A stretch of DNA of 64,000 bases. It comes from JADLHS01 sp036274115 (GTDB taxonomy: Bacteria; Verrucomicrobiota; Verrucomicrobiia; Limisphaerales; JADLHS01). Position 1 is the first letter of the stretch, and the number at the start of each line of letters is the position of its first letter. Below the pieces are notes generated by a model. It was not told the origin of the DNA and did not search any database. It saw nothing but the letters and a program-made list of their open reading frames with translations. Of the stretch, positions 41,301 through 46,410 are shown piece after piece. The translations under genes and the position numbers were made by a program. The stretch spans positions 1-64,000 of the forward strand of contig DASUGI010000100.1 in assembly GCA_036274115.1 (NCBI GenBank), written 5' to 3'.

Positions 41301-41628
41301 TCAGGCGATTCCCGTACCGTTTCCGATCGGCGACGCCGCGATGCAAAGTCCGGCGTGGATTCCGATGAACGATTCGCTCTCGGAAAGCCTCGCCCAGATC
41401 CGCCGCTTCTCCAGTTTTCGCGCCTACCATGACGCCGGGGTTTACGACGACACGGAAGCGACCCGGACCACCCGGCTCATCGGTCGTTCAGTTTGGAATA
41501 CCGATTGGCTGTTGATCATTCCCGGGGGCACTTTCCAATTCGACCCAACCCAGGGACTCGACACCTTCATCAACTCGGTGGGCGACATCAAAATCTCGCT
41601 CCAAAGCTACTCGTATTCGGGTGATTAA
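29350..41628 (+). CDS. Giant LamG/P-domain/HAF protein with TcA-toxin-like C-terminus
   Basis: 4092 residues, uninterrupted. Signal peptide to about residue 37. LamG domains lie at about 40-225, 261-475, 938-1130 and 2575-2763 ('WHHLAVTW', 'GEIDEVRIW', 'GNEPNLAAYYRF'). A proprotein-convertase P-domain is at about 510-627 ('HPYRGDLELTLIHPDGTEV'), carboxypeptidase-regulatory-like repeats at 627-830, Ig/cadherin-like domains to about 1520 and HAF repeats at 1528-1850 ('GLNDRGQIVGW'). A dockerin-like calcium loop is near 3142 ('DVNADGVINEFDA'). From about 3360 come long coiled coils around a hydrophobic tip ('FIRAGILIAGGIVIESLETA', near 3630), then 'FDLAARFVYLAATAYDYEM' and a beta-rich end. The last part resembles TcA pore-forming and TcB-binding domains, by family recall only. 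Function unproven. Confidence 0.9.
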   Translation: MKLFSLAGHTSLATRCRYIGLLVGSLLVLSGHWSAHAQITNIGHALSFDGTTNAVVVSSGFTGFPSNAITVELWVRSTNTTKSGSLVSFATPGDANTFLIYDHRNLSVWVNNGASVNTGVGINDGAWHHLAVTWSTSGNLQLFKDGVLAYSTNNFQIGASMDTSGTLILGQDQDSFGGGFDPTQALLGEIDEVRIWSVVRTPAEITQNRVNLLVGNEPNLAAYYRFNEGIGTNTFDGTGFSHHGVLRNGVSWMPHIPYNPGTALNLTNGFVAIPHAPSLNAFPLTISGWLRTSSTQSMDVVISKYVEVEPSEGEPNGYQLFLENGVLKAFYFLNGSYRTDFRTPGPTGGSVNDGLWHHVAFTVDASGGKLYVDGTLQATRPWLGVPGPIVTTNTLAFGSSGANGFPGQLDEVSLWNAALDAAALHLNMNRRLTGSEPNLVALYHFDEVTGALVTDASGHGNNGALQFGANFGASLARIQGLAQLGGRVTSAGAGLANTPIMALLPPVGLTVSQPIPDNATLISSNTVTQPGAIGAVRVNVNLNHPYRGDLELTLIHPDGTEVRLKNADGTDEGADLVTSFPDQTESSEALTVLSGKAVAGIWRLRVRDAFPLDSGTLNTWSLQFGPTPVLTDANGMFTFNNLIAGLYTVQPVRDGFTFNPPNLLSLVDRTNVNFSVLSGFVSGRVIGAGGAALTVRSASGLSALTDDAGNYRLNGLPPGNQTIFATNFGFGITPPQLANVPLGTTTANFNVSAYPVAGRITNVDSNGVSGITVFANSSPTSATTDAQGHYVIPQVPLGASFIAPVQSGFTFLPSGMNIAVSGARSNINFTAVSSPPTITTIPNQVIALNGSTGPLRFDVNDAETRPALLQMSALSSNPTLVPVSNVVFGGVGIQRTVTITPAPNQFGIANLTIIVTDESGLTASTSLNLRVNQLPQPGAGLALSFNGVNQAANANTNVIGDKGTFSVEAWAYAPSNSGPRTILAQGAGFTIGVDAAGQIRVGTNWNTGVAFPFGGWHHLAVVRETANTRLYLDGILSASRGSAIPFPSQSALFQVGALANGENWLGVVDEVRVWRVARSAAEINGNRTMRVTGNEPNLAGLWRFDEPTGPAVDTSTGGHNLAITGAVRVPSPVRFDPYVTPLGRNITDQLQGHDADGDPLTFALVSPPVRGTVTLLNSNTGAFRYTADSTGEDQFTFSLNDGYATSSAYPVTIQVLPDTNPPSISFLANQTVAEDAVLGPVAFIVGDSERASELLTVFGSSSDQTLVPDGSIVIAGTGTNRSFTLQPATNQFGTATITLTVSDGAQTAASSFTLTVTPVNDPPVISPLTNQVVRRDAQNFGQFFTVQDVDSPIDGIVIQAGSDNPSVATTYANYPNGDSGIFRSSPADPNARIAISSSAFNSGTATVTVTAADGEDITSRSHTVIVNDPPTIAAIPNQTTYRNLPTTVAILLSDVDDPVGDATLTASSTNLAVVDDKSFAFSGSGANRTLVITPIGERTGQARITVTARDAYGATAMSFLLTVEEKPEYVVTELPMLPGWTGVNVRGLNDRGQIVGWATGSGSFIRRAALWDVSGNAPTATELFQDQNSAAFAVNADRYTVGRKSENTLVDFTAFLLAVGPAIPIGDSGVSHAEDINDAGAVVGVANLPAGVIFYRAGNTNLYLTNVFSAGDSPIAGRTLAMNQRGDVLGRKAGDSSKAQVWRLNDAGIRELRDLTAASGNGLLTLAGINNFGQVCISREFPGALRHPIIYNYQTDQTNVDLRPVIGAKFPGYSAEATHFNDAGEVIGVLSAGDSKPFLYSAGVLIDVRDLVPSGTFGSFRPAAINASGEIAGTGTRPGSSVVRPFLLSRRWVVGRPIAPPPAAINPLTQNVYRSPGPFVATDGTPAEQVAQSAFWSPVDRCFYLLRPMRGNLTWYTSPDVLDTNAPVIVQSGTAVWPTAPQIHIATAPVELRPVTPTSPYRPVAMSYSTSAGATFDPSTSTFNAATPGYSVIRYLLAPEIPIDGSPDILTHSNYFEVVRTVAWNDPAYLRDSLPATVGVKASDPRGTSVATNSPKSGWTIFPTAPYDGAGADRAYDRATQTGPIIPVNQDTAAANDDLVVAFYKESTLTGTLWPDLAARFAITWPTNAEKLVIANPVGSGPLPEAFYPEKRVYNQPIRGLPGFNPNEEHAFLAPTSAGQGVFALRNDLNGRDTSPNFVLLKYRNPTNSEWQFKLYQPTLTDATHDFQFTVEAGKEILPPYPLGLFPVCSGTTNWSGKAFRDYQGKFYATTGPTPADPYPEIGMRYSYPLQPDFYYDLNNDGINDLPVGTCIEWKTQPAPTIWQPVDVRYRVRWPAEAPELQIGETLLDPKRGLPGIKNWASAQIIFDSLNPSGQTPLESSVRLYDPLSARTLRLTNIVSASYQFPPEITLQTVGGKQIFAGLPYYLRSRLSYDPVNQALSFAGFLDATVVGEPLLLVNVLSGKERDRIKLLSGEANFQRIIDALYDLTRNPNGVSVAHPGVPPADQSLLIGFTTKYTAVVTNGFGTNATTTSQEFFGVRPSGNNLRFIATNIVQEPLGDLPKALTAGLPVPTTNASFGGALQFNGTSNGFAYTYTPIAAPQTFTLSLWFRTTATQNGVLLNFGDSAQGPFADTDRKLSINSAGQVSFYVYDSGGKTITSTNTFRDGQWHHVAATLSDLAGMRLYVDGNLVAQNPNVTFAYTYPAGGYWRIGQNFNGNVDDVQIWDVARTQAQIQQGRMRPLTGGEAGLSRYWRCDETSGAWLIDDAGIQNAFIQNGANRVSSSIPSSASATRYVVLAENNDAALGSLPVTLHVIRLDGGLFRGDLKILFPDNVFDERLALRHSPDFGADPDRLEFEWWYHPDAADFDPVALPILNPDGSIADARGWLLYSPALTPNKNGQNTITIGDGGETSQFTLADNWFISRYRGYSINGQTNWSAWIGDPASAAQTRAAFAPGWVKRVIEGINPFEARTTNFHQTAASTFASMLIQAGQRYEGNIALNPSGANLSSIGLIEAYTTVLNRGRNLSIDGAPPVDSDPLNNALLLAASRISDLYMLLGNEAFADAQDPTIGFLADDPELGALATSTFAFKNQLDSQLEEELVLLRGRDDSAAGVGGRPVYNRLLWNFTGSEGEVAYQRTYNITDVNADGVINEFDARVLYPQGHGDAWGHYLSAIKTYYELLRHPRFTWVPRPENVLIAGTAVRVDFLDERKFASAAVAKAKAGAELVDLTYRSKYVDDPEGQYQGYKDTRADRAWGVTEWARRADQGAYFDWLVGNAILPGTDPNTNHTGIQKIDRQTVRELDEIISQHQAIQAQMDKADAGLNPLGLAKGAVTFDIDPNFDVVGSGIQGQRHFQQIYDRAVKALNNSQAVWNQANKLSEALRRKQDTIDEFTANVSAQERDYKNRLIEIFGYPYAGDIGAGKAYPSGYDGPDLYHYMYVGATELTGAASPPTNLITGYFAPFPEGTNAANFYFGDDLSAGNFSPGPVLNVPFPLAKDGWAFTAPTSFGSRRAPGELQLALSDLLQEETRLKIALGNYDSLTRKIQESATLLQSRIGLSTTTLNLLTQNTNRIFNINNKIQALQDAQLGLRRIASITDRLTTGLVEGIPTGGDTLVPFGNFIRAGILIAGGIVIESLETAADISEGQQNRQERAKEETQLQTDLNIEVASQNYEIKQQAAELLSLFRDESTLRLEAFNQAELVKQSLGRYQSALAAGQRLIQERIAFRQRVASDSQRQRYEDMAFRVFRNEALQKYRAQFDLAARFVYLAATAYDYEMNFLGADNRSGRDFFTDIIRQRSLGLMIDGEPVAGSAGLADPLGRLSQNFDVLQSRFGLNNPQLETSRFSLRRELFRIRDDADSQWRATLRQAVVQNLWEVPEFRRYCRPFAPESAGPQPGLVIRFPTTITFGLNFFGFPLGGGDSAYDPSLFSTKINSVGVWFEDYNSAGLAVAPRVYLVPAGMDVQRSPTGNTLATREWRIVDQAIPVPFPIGDAAMQSPAWIPMNDSLSESLAQIRRFSSFRAYHDAGVYDDTEATRTTRLIGRSVWNTDWLLIIPGGTFQFDPTQGLDTFINSVGDIKISLQSYSYSGD

Positions 41629-41642
41629 ACCTTGGAGATCCC

Positions 41643-42698
41643 ATGAATAACTCTGTATTGAATCCACTCCGCAAGTCGCAATCAACGTTCGCCGCCGGGC
41701 TGGTCGCCGTCGCAACGTTGCTCCTGGCCGTGACCAGTGCCCGGGCCCTTATTCCCGAACCCGACAGCATTCTCTACGGCACGATCACTCTGGATTCCGT
41801 GCCGATCACCGCTGCCATGACCAACGTGGTGGTGGAAGCCCGCCGCACGGCTAACGGCCCCGCCATTGCCACGTATCGCATGGGAGACAATGCGTCGCTT
41901 GGCAACTTCTATTCACTGCGCATTCCAATGGAATCGGTTTTGCCGATAGAATCACAAAACGCTGCTAAAACGGGTGATGCCCTGCAAATCGTGCTCCGTG
42001 ATACTTCCGGAATCCGTGGACAAACCAACTTAACGCTGGTCGAAAGAGGCTACGTGCAACGCATGGACTTTGGACTGGCCGTCCCGGACAGCGACGGCGA
42101 CGGAATCCCGGACGCGTGGGAGTTGCATCGCTTTGGTCAATTGGGAATGTCGGCCACGAATCTTACCAGCAACGGTCAGACGGTATTCCAGCATTTCATT
42201 GCGGGCACGGATCCCAATGCCACGAACGGCGGCTTTCGGATTTTCATAGCGGCGACGAACTCCCAGAAGCGGGTGTGGTTCGTGGCGCAGCGCGCCGAAG
42301 GGTCGGGCTACGAGGGGCTGGCTCGGAAATACACGCTGGAATTTCGTCCCAGTCTGGCGGCCGGTTCGTGGAGCGACGTGCCAAGCTATGTTGACATTCT
42401 CGGCACGAATCAGACGGTGAACTTCTTTCCTGCTGGTGCGAATGCGTCCGGCTTTTACCGTGCGCGCGTTTCGCTGATCCCCGCATCGGTTTTGAACGAG
42501 CGGCCCACGCTCAAAATTGAAAGCACTGCACCCGGTCTGGCGACGCTTTCATGGACGTCGGCTGGCCCCGGCTGGTTGTTACAGGAAACCACCAATGTCA
42601 CGAGTCCGAACTGGATCAACTCACCCAGTGGGGCCACAAATCCCATTACTGTTCCGGCCGGAGGGCCAGCGAAGTACTACCGACTGTTTAAGCCCTGA
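41643..42698 (+). CDS. Secreted protein with thrombospondin-3 calcium motif
   Basis: 351 residues. Signal peptide to about residue 36 (before ALIPEP). The N-terminal domain (about 37-145) is a beta-sandwich-like region beginning 'DSILYGTITLDSVPI', perhaps a carboxypeptidase-regulatory-like fold. 'DSDGDGIPDAWELHRFGQLG' is a calcium-binding thrombospondin-3/EF-hand motif. Two C-terminal modules end in 'FYRARV' and 'YYRLFKP', the latter typical of exported proteins in this genome. GGAG at 41634-41637 is its ribosome-binding site. It starts 14 bases after the giant gene, so it is probably the last gene of that operon. Confidence 0.87.
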   Translation: MNNSVLNPLRKSQSTFAAGLVAVATLLLAVTSARALIPEPDSILYGTITLDSVPITAAMTNVVVEARRTANGPAIATYRMGDNASLGNFYSLRIPMESVLPIESQNAAKTGDALQIVLRDTSGIRGQTNLTLVERGYVQRMDFGLAVPDSDGDGIPDAWELHRFGQLGMSATNLTSNGQTVFQHFIAGTDPNATNGGFRIFIAATNSQKRVWFVAQRAEGSGYEGLARKYTLEFRPSLAAGSWSDVPSYVDILGTNQTVNFFPAGANASGFYRARVSLIPASVLNERPTLKIESTAPGLATLSWTSAGPGWLLQETTNVTSPNWINSPSGATNPITVPAGGPAKYYRLFKP

Positions 42699-42852
42699 CG
42701 CAGCGTCGCGGCTTTGAGCATGGCTTTGTTGTTGTTCGCCGTTCCTGAAAATTCTGCTCGGGTCGTCGGGCGGGTCGATGAGGCCTGTCCGGTGTTCCAG
42801 TGAACGTCCCGCTCCAGTGGTGATGAGGCATAGTTCCGAGGGGAACAGACGA

Positions 42853-43512
42853 TTACGCTTTGCGCTCAATAATCTTCCGCGCCTCATCGATCTTCGTTGC
42901 GAACTCGGCGCGACCTTCCGCCTCCAGTCGCTCGAAGCGGGCATCGTTGAAAATCTCCGCCTCCACACCTTTCGAACCTTTGCCAATTGAATCTTTGAGT
43001 GCGCCCGCCATCGCGGCCACCAGGCGGTCGTGCGTGCCGAGTCGCTCGCGCAGGCGTTCCACCGACCGCGTCTCCCAAAACTCACCTTCGTCAATCACCT
43101 TCACATCCACGCCAAAGTCGCGCCACAGATCCAGCAGGCTGATGACACGCCGGTGGCACAACAAAAAATGTTCCCAACCGTGTTGCGCCGCATACTGGGT
43201 TTTGCACTCACCGGCCAGTTTCCAGTGCGTATTGCCGGGATAGCGACACAATCCAAACTCCGCCGGTTCTGAACCCGCACCGGGCAACACCATCACGCTC
43301 CAGCCCGATTCCGCCGGGATGAAATCGCCCGTCGTGTCGCCGTTGGGCAGCTTGCGCAGTTTGACTTCATCCGGTCCGCCGCGTTTTGGCCCGATCACTT
43401 TCTCGCAACCGATCTTCTCGGCAAACGCCTTCGTGCGCGCCGCGAGTTCCTTTACCACGGAGTCGGCAAGTTCCTGTCGTGTGGAAAGCGTCCAGTGAAT
43501 GGTCAGGCCCAT
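42853..43512 (-). CDS. Conserved-looking hypothetical protein
   Basis: 219 residues from the Met of MGLTIHWTLSTRQELAD; the open frame continues upstream through a dispersed repeat and that extension is unlikely to be protein. The middle has 'FIPAESGWSVMVLPGAGSEP' and 'EFGLCRYPG', then 'GWEHFLLCHRRVISLLDLWR'. The C-terminal third is helical and charged ('EIFNDARFERLEAEGRAEFA'). No signal peptide or membrane segment, so cytosolic. I do not recognise a family. It is convergent with the giant-protein operon. Confidence 0.75.
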   Translation of the reverse strand: MGLTIHWTLSTRQELADSVVKELAARTKAFAEKIGCEKVIGPKRGGPDEVKLRKLPNGDTTGDFIPAESGWSVMVLPGAGSEPAEFGLCRYPGNTHWKLAGECKTQYAAQHGWEHFLLCHRRVISLLDLWRDFGVDVKVIDEGEFWETRSVERLRERLGTHDRLVAAMAGALKDSIGKGSKGVEAEIFNDARFERLEAEGRAEFATKIDEARKIIERKA

Positions 43513-43601
43513 GCGCCGTTTGTAGCAACGGAACGCAGTGTGCTCAAGCCTGCCGTTACGGGAGCGCAGCGTAATGGTATTGACGCTCGCCCTCATTCCG
43601 G

Positions 43602-43621
43602 CCTTCTCCCCCGGGAGAAGG
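43602..43621. repeat. Palindromic dispersed repeat
   Basis: CCTTCTCCC (43602-43610) and GGGAGAAGG (43613-43621) form a perfect 9-base stem with a 2-base gap. Sequence of this 'TTCTCCC..GGGAGAA' type, preceded by CCTCATTCCGG, recurs in many bacterial genomes between genes. It explains the false N-terminal extension of the gene at 42853-43512. Confidence 0.6.
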
Positions 43622-43792
43622 AGAACCGCTCGCCGGTTTCTTTGGAATGTCTTGTGACGGTGCTGGCAGAGCAAGAAAGAGGTCCAACGGCGAGCCTGCA
43701 GAGCTAATCGCAACTGATGCACCCTGCAGAAGATTTCGTGACTTTACTTGTCCGCTTTCTGCGCGCGGCGGCTGTAGGTAAGGTGAGACGCG

Positions 43793-45352
43793 ATGGACGA
43801 CGACCGACAACTCCTGCGCCGCTATGCCGCCGACGGCTCGGAAGCCGCCTTCGGCGAACTCGTCGCGCGCCATGTGAACCTCGTTTATTCCGCCGCACTC
43901 CGGCGCACGGGCGGCGACGCGCACCTTGCGCAGGACGTGGCCCAACTCGTCTTCACCGATCTCGCCCGCAAGGCTCGCACGTTGCCGGAGAACGTCGTGC
44001 TGGCTGGCTGGCTGCACCGCGCCACGCGCTACGCCGCCGCGCAATTGCTCCGCACCGAACGCCGTCGCGCCGCCCGCGAACAGGAGGCCGTCACGATGAA
44101 TTCCATCCTATCCCAAACCGATTCCGACCCGTCGCGCCGAAGTCCCACGGACGCGGACTGGGCGCAAATTCGTCCCATGCTCGATCAGGCCCTAGACGAA
44201 CTGGGCGACGCAGACCGCGACGCGCTGGTTCTCCGCTTCTTCGAGCAACGCAGCCTTGCGGAAATCGGCCAGGCTCTCGACGCGAACGAAGACGCCGCTC
44301 GCAAACGCGTTACCCGCGCGCTGGAAAAGCTCCGTGCCGACCTCGTCCGCCGCGGCATCACGACGACTGCCGCGACGCTCACCGCCGTCATTTCTGCCAA
44401 CGCGATTCAAGCAGCGCCAGTTGGAATGGCTGCCGCGCTTTCCACCAGTGCCATTGCCGGAACAACCCTCACCGCCGCTACTGCCACCGCCACCAAAACC
44501 ATTACCATGACCACGCTGCAAAAAATCACCATCGGAGCGTCGCTCGCCGCCTCCGTGGGCGCGGGAATCTATGAAGCGCGTCAAGCTTCAAACTCGCGAG
44601 CTGAAACCGAAGCGCTGAGGCAACAGCAAGCGCCTTTGATCGAACAAATCGGAACGCTTACTCGCGAGCGCAATGAGGCGAAACGCCAGCTCACTGTCCA
44701 ACGCGACGAGATTGGGCGATTGCAGCGGAACACCGCCGAACTGCTCAAGCTGCGTGGTGAAGTCGCCCAGTTGCGGACTGATGCGCGAGAGTTGGCCCGA
44801 TTGAAAACCGCGCAAGCGGCCGATGCTACCGGGGTTGTGGCCACTGAGTGGACGGGCAAAGTAAATGTGCTGAAGGATTACGTGCAGAGAAACCCAGGCG
44901 CGGCCATTCCGGAATTTCAATTCCTTACCGAGCGCGACTGGCTTAATTCAATCGACCCGAGCGCTTCGTATTGGCCGCTCCAGACGGACAAGGATTATCG
45001 CGCCGCTATGGATATCCTACGAGACCAAGCGCAAATGCGATTTCACGGAATGCTCAACGATGCTTTGATTCGGTTTTCTCAAGAGAATGGGAAGCCTTTC
45101 CCAGCCAGCCTCGCGGAGCTACGCACCTATCTCGAACCCGAGGTCGCGGACGTCCTGGCCCGAAATTATGAGATGGCTGCGACATCGAATCTTGCGGAAA
45201 GCTGGATTCCAAATGATCGAAATCTGGGAGGTGACTGGATGATTGCGCGAAAGTCCAGTGCGAGAGAACGTGGTCAAAGAATCGTTATCTTTCCGGTAAG
45301 GACGAAGTCCCCGGACCGGCCATCATATTCCTATTGGATGGGTTACTACTGA
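43793..45352 (+). CDS. RNA polymerase sigma factor fused to a membrane/coiled-coil tail
   Basis: 519 residues; AAGGTGAG about 7 bases before the ATG is a good ribosome-binding site. Residues 1-190 are a full ECF sigma factor: region 2 'VNLVYSAALRRTGGDAHLAQ' and 'AGWLHRATRYAAAQLLR', region 4 'RSLAEIGQALDANEDAARKR'. Then come an Ala/Thr-rich hydrophobic stretch (about 195-262, 'ITIGASLAASVGAGIYEA'), a coiled coil (about 268-345, 'LTRERNEAKRQLTVQRDEI') and a C-terminal domain to 519 ('LNDALIRFSQENGKPFPASL'). The sigma may be tethered to the membrane and controlled by its own tail. Such fusions occur in Verrucomicrobia; the signal is unknown. Confidence 0.88.
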   Translation: MDDDRQLLRRYAADGSEAAFGELVARHVNLVYSAALRRTGGDAHLAQDVAQLVFTDLARKARTLPENVVLAGWLHRATRYAAAQLLRTERRRAAREQEAVTMNSILSQTDSDPSRRSPTDADWAQIRPMLDQALDELGDADRDALVLRFFEQRSLAEIGQALDANEDAARKRVTRALEKLRADLVRRGITTTAATLTAVISANAIQAAPVGMAAALSTSAIAGTTLTAATATATKTITMTTLQKITIGASLAASVGAGIYEARQASNSRAETEALRQQQAPLIEQIGTLTRERNEAKRQLTVQRDEIGRLQRNTAELLKLRGEVAQLRTDARELARLKTAQAADATGVVATEWTGKVNVLKDYVQRNPGAAIPEFQFLTERDWLNSIDPSASYWPLQTDKDYRAAMDILRDQAQMRFHGMLNDALIRFSQENGKPFPASLAELRTYLEPEVADVLARNYEMAATSNLAESWIPNDRNLGGDWMIARKSSARERGQRIVIFPVRTKSPDRPSYSYWMGYY

Positions 45353-45430
45353 AGCACCGCGTGGCTTGCCCGTTGACGATTCTTGAGAAATTTGAATCCT
45401 TGTTGGCGCAGGAAGTTTAACACTTTCAAC
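45353..45430 (-). pseudogene. Decayed copy of the 3' end of the moeB-like gene
   Basis: Read on the minus strand this stretch encodes 'LNFLRQQGFKFLKN', almost the same as 'LNFLRQQGFKYLKS' in the rhodanese domain of the intact gene whose 3' end lies at 46411-46522. Nucleotide similarity continues beyond an inserted base that breaks the frame, then fades. No start codon or rest of the gene is present. The two copies are in the same orientation and bracket the toxin-antitoxin pair. Confidence 0.7.
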
Positions 45431-45471
45431 CGTGGCTTGCTTGATTCCCAAGCCCGAACTAAAGTGCAGGC

Positions 45472-45729
45472 ATGAGTGTGACTCTGAATGTCTCGGACGA
45501 CTTCGCCCGGCGCTTGGAAAGTCAGCCGGAAGCGGCGGAAGCCGAATTGCATTTGGAATTGGCCGTCGCGCTTTATCGTTCTGGCAGTTTGCCCGTCGGC
45601 AAGGCAGCCCGGGTTGCTGGCATGACCGAGGAACACTTCTCGGAAATCCTGCAACAACGTCACGTGCCAATGCCCTATTCCCTGACCGATCTGGAACACG
45701 ACATCGCTTATGCCAGCGGTCGTCGTTGA
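45472..45729 (+). CDS. UPF0175-family antitoxin-like protein
   Basis: 85 residues. 'LHLELAVALYRSGSLPVGKA' and 'ARVAGMTEEHFSEILQQRHV' match the UPF0175 family, small helical proteins paired with PIN-like DUF3368 toxins. The N-terminus ('MSVTLNVSDDFARRLE') is a likely DNA-binding/dimer strand. It overlaps the toxin gene by 20 bases, the usual antitoxin-first order. Expected to bind and neutralise the toxin and autorepress the pair. Confidence 0.85.
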   Translation: MSVTLNVSDDFARRLESQPEAAEAELHLELAVALYRSGSLPVGKAARVAGMTEEHFSEILQQRHVPMPYSLTDLEHDIAYASGRR

Positions 45730-46207
45730 TTCCTCGGTGTTAATCACACTCGCGGCTGGCGAGCAATTCTATCTGCTGCGGGAGTTTTATTCCACCATCC
45801 ATATCCCGCCCGAGGTTTGGAAAGAAACCACGGCATCGCCAAAAACTTACGGCGTCCAAGAAGTTCAACGTGCCAAGTCGGATGGCTGGCTGATCGTGCA
45901 GTCGCCGCAAGACCTGGCGAAAGTCTCATCACTGCCGTTCAACCTGCAACCTGGCGAGACCGAGGCTTTGGCGCTCGCTTTGGAGTTGCCCGGCTCGTTG
46001 CTTTTGGTGGACGACGCCCAAGGCCGGAGAGCGGCGGCGGCTTTGGGTATCGCCTATACTGGAACATTGGGCGTGCTGTTGCGCGCAAAAGCTGAAGGAA
46101 AAATCCCCGCTTTGAAACCAGTGCTCGGACTACTGGCCGCCAGAACGACGTTCTGGTTGAGTCCAATCGTCGAAGCCGCTGCTTTGAAACAGGTTGGCGA
46201 GAACTGA
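45710..46207 (+). CDS. DUF3368 PIN-like toxin
   Basis: 165 residues. PIN-type acidic residues are visible: D7 in 'AVVVDSSVLI', Glu in 'PGETEALALALEL' and Asp in 'LLVDDAQGRRAAAALGI', followed by 'YTGTLGVLLRAKAEGKI'. This is the DUF3368 family, predicted ribonucleases of type II toxin-antitoxin systems related to VapC. Partner of the overlapping UPF0175 gene. The pair lies in a short segment bracketed by a moeB-like 3'-end duplication. Confidence 0.87.
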   Translation: MPAVVVDSSVLITLAAGEQFYLLREFYSTIHIPPEVWKETTASPKTYGVQEVQRAKSDGWLIVQSPQDLAKVSSLPFNLQPGETEALALALELPGSLLLVDDAQGRRAAAALGIAYTGTLGVLLRAKAEGKIPALKPVLGLLAARTTFWLSPIVEAAALKQVGEN

Positions 46208-46360
46208 ATTCTGCAATATGCGGGACGCTGCGCCTCAACTGTAGCGTCGGCCATCCTTGGCTGACGTAGAGCCGAGGCTTCCAGCCCGGCGGAAGGAAAC
46301 CCACGCATGAACGAACTCCCCGACTTTTCGTTGGTCACGATCAACTCGGGCGTTTGTTCC

Positions 46361-46379
46361 GGGTGGCAGGATGCCACCC
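46361..46379. repeat. Palindrome GGGTGGCA-TGCCACCC
   Basis: GGGTGGCA (46361-46368) and TGCCACCC (46372-46379) form a perfect 8-base stem around GGA. It is a dispersed-repeat-type hairpin in the gap between the toxin gene and the 3' end of the moeB-like gene. No T-run follows on the plus strand. Confidence 0.55.
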
Positions 46380-46410
46380 TGTACGGCAACACGGAAGGTT
46401 GCCGCTACGT

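Noticed and set aside
43513..43722. N-terminal extension of the hypothetical protein at 42853-43512
   Set aside because: The extra 70 residues come from a dispersed palindromic repeat (43602-43621); the protein-like sequence begins at MGLTIHWT.
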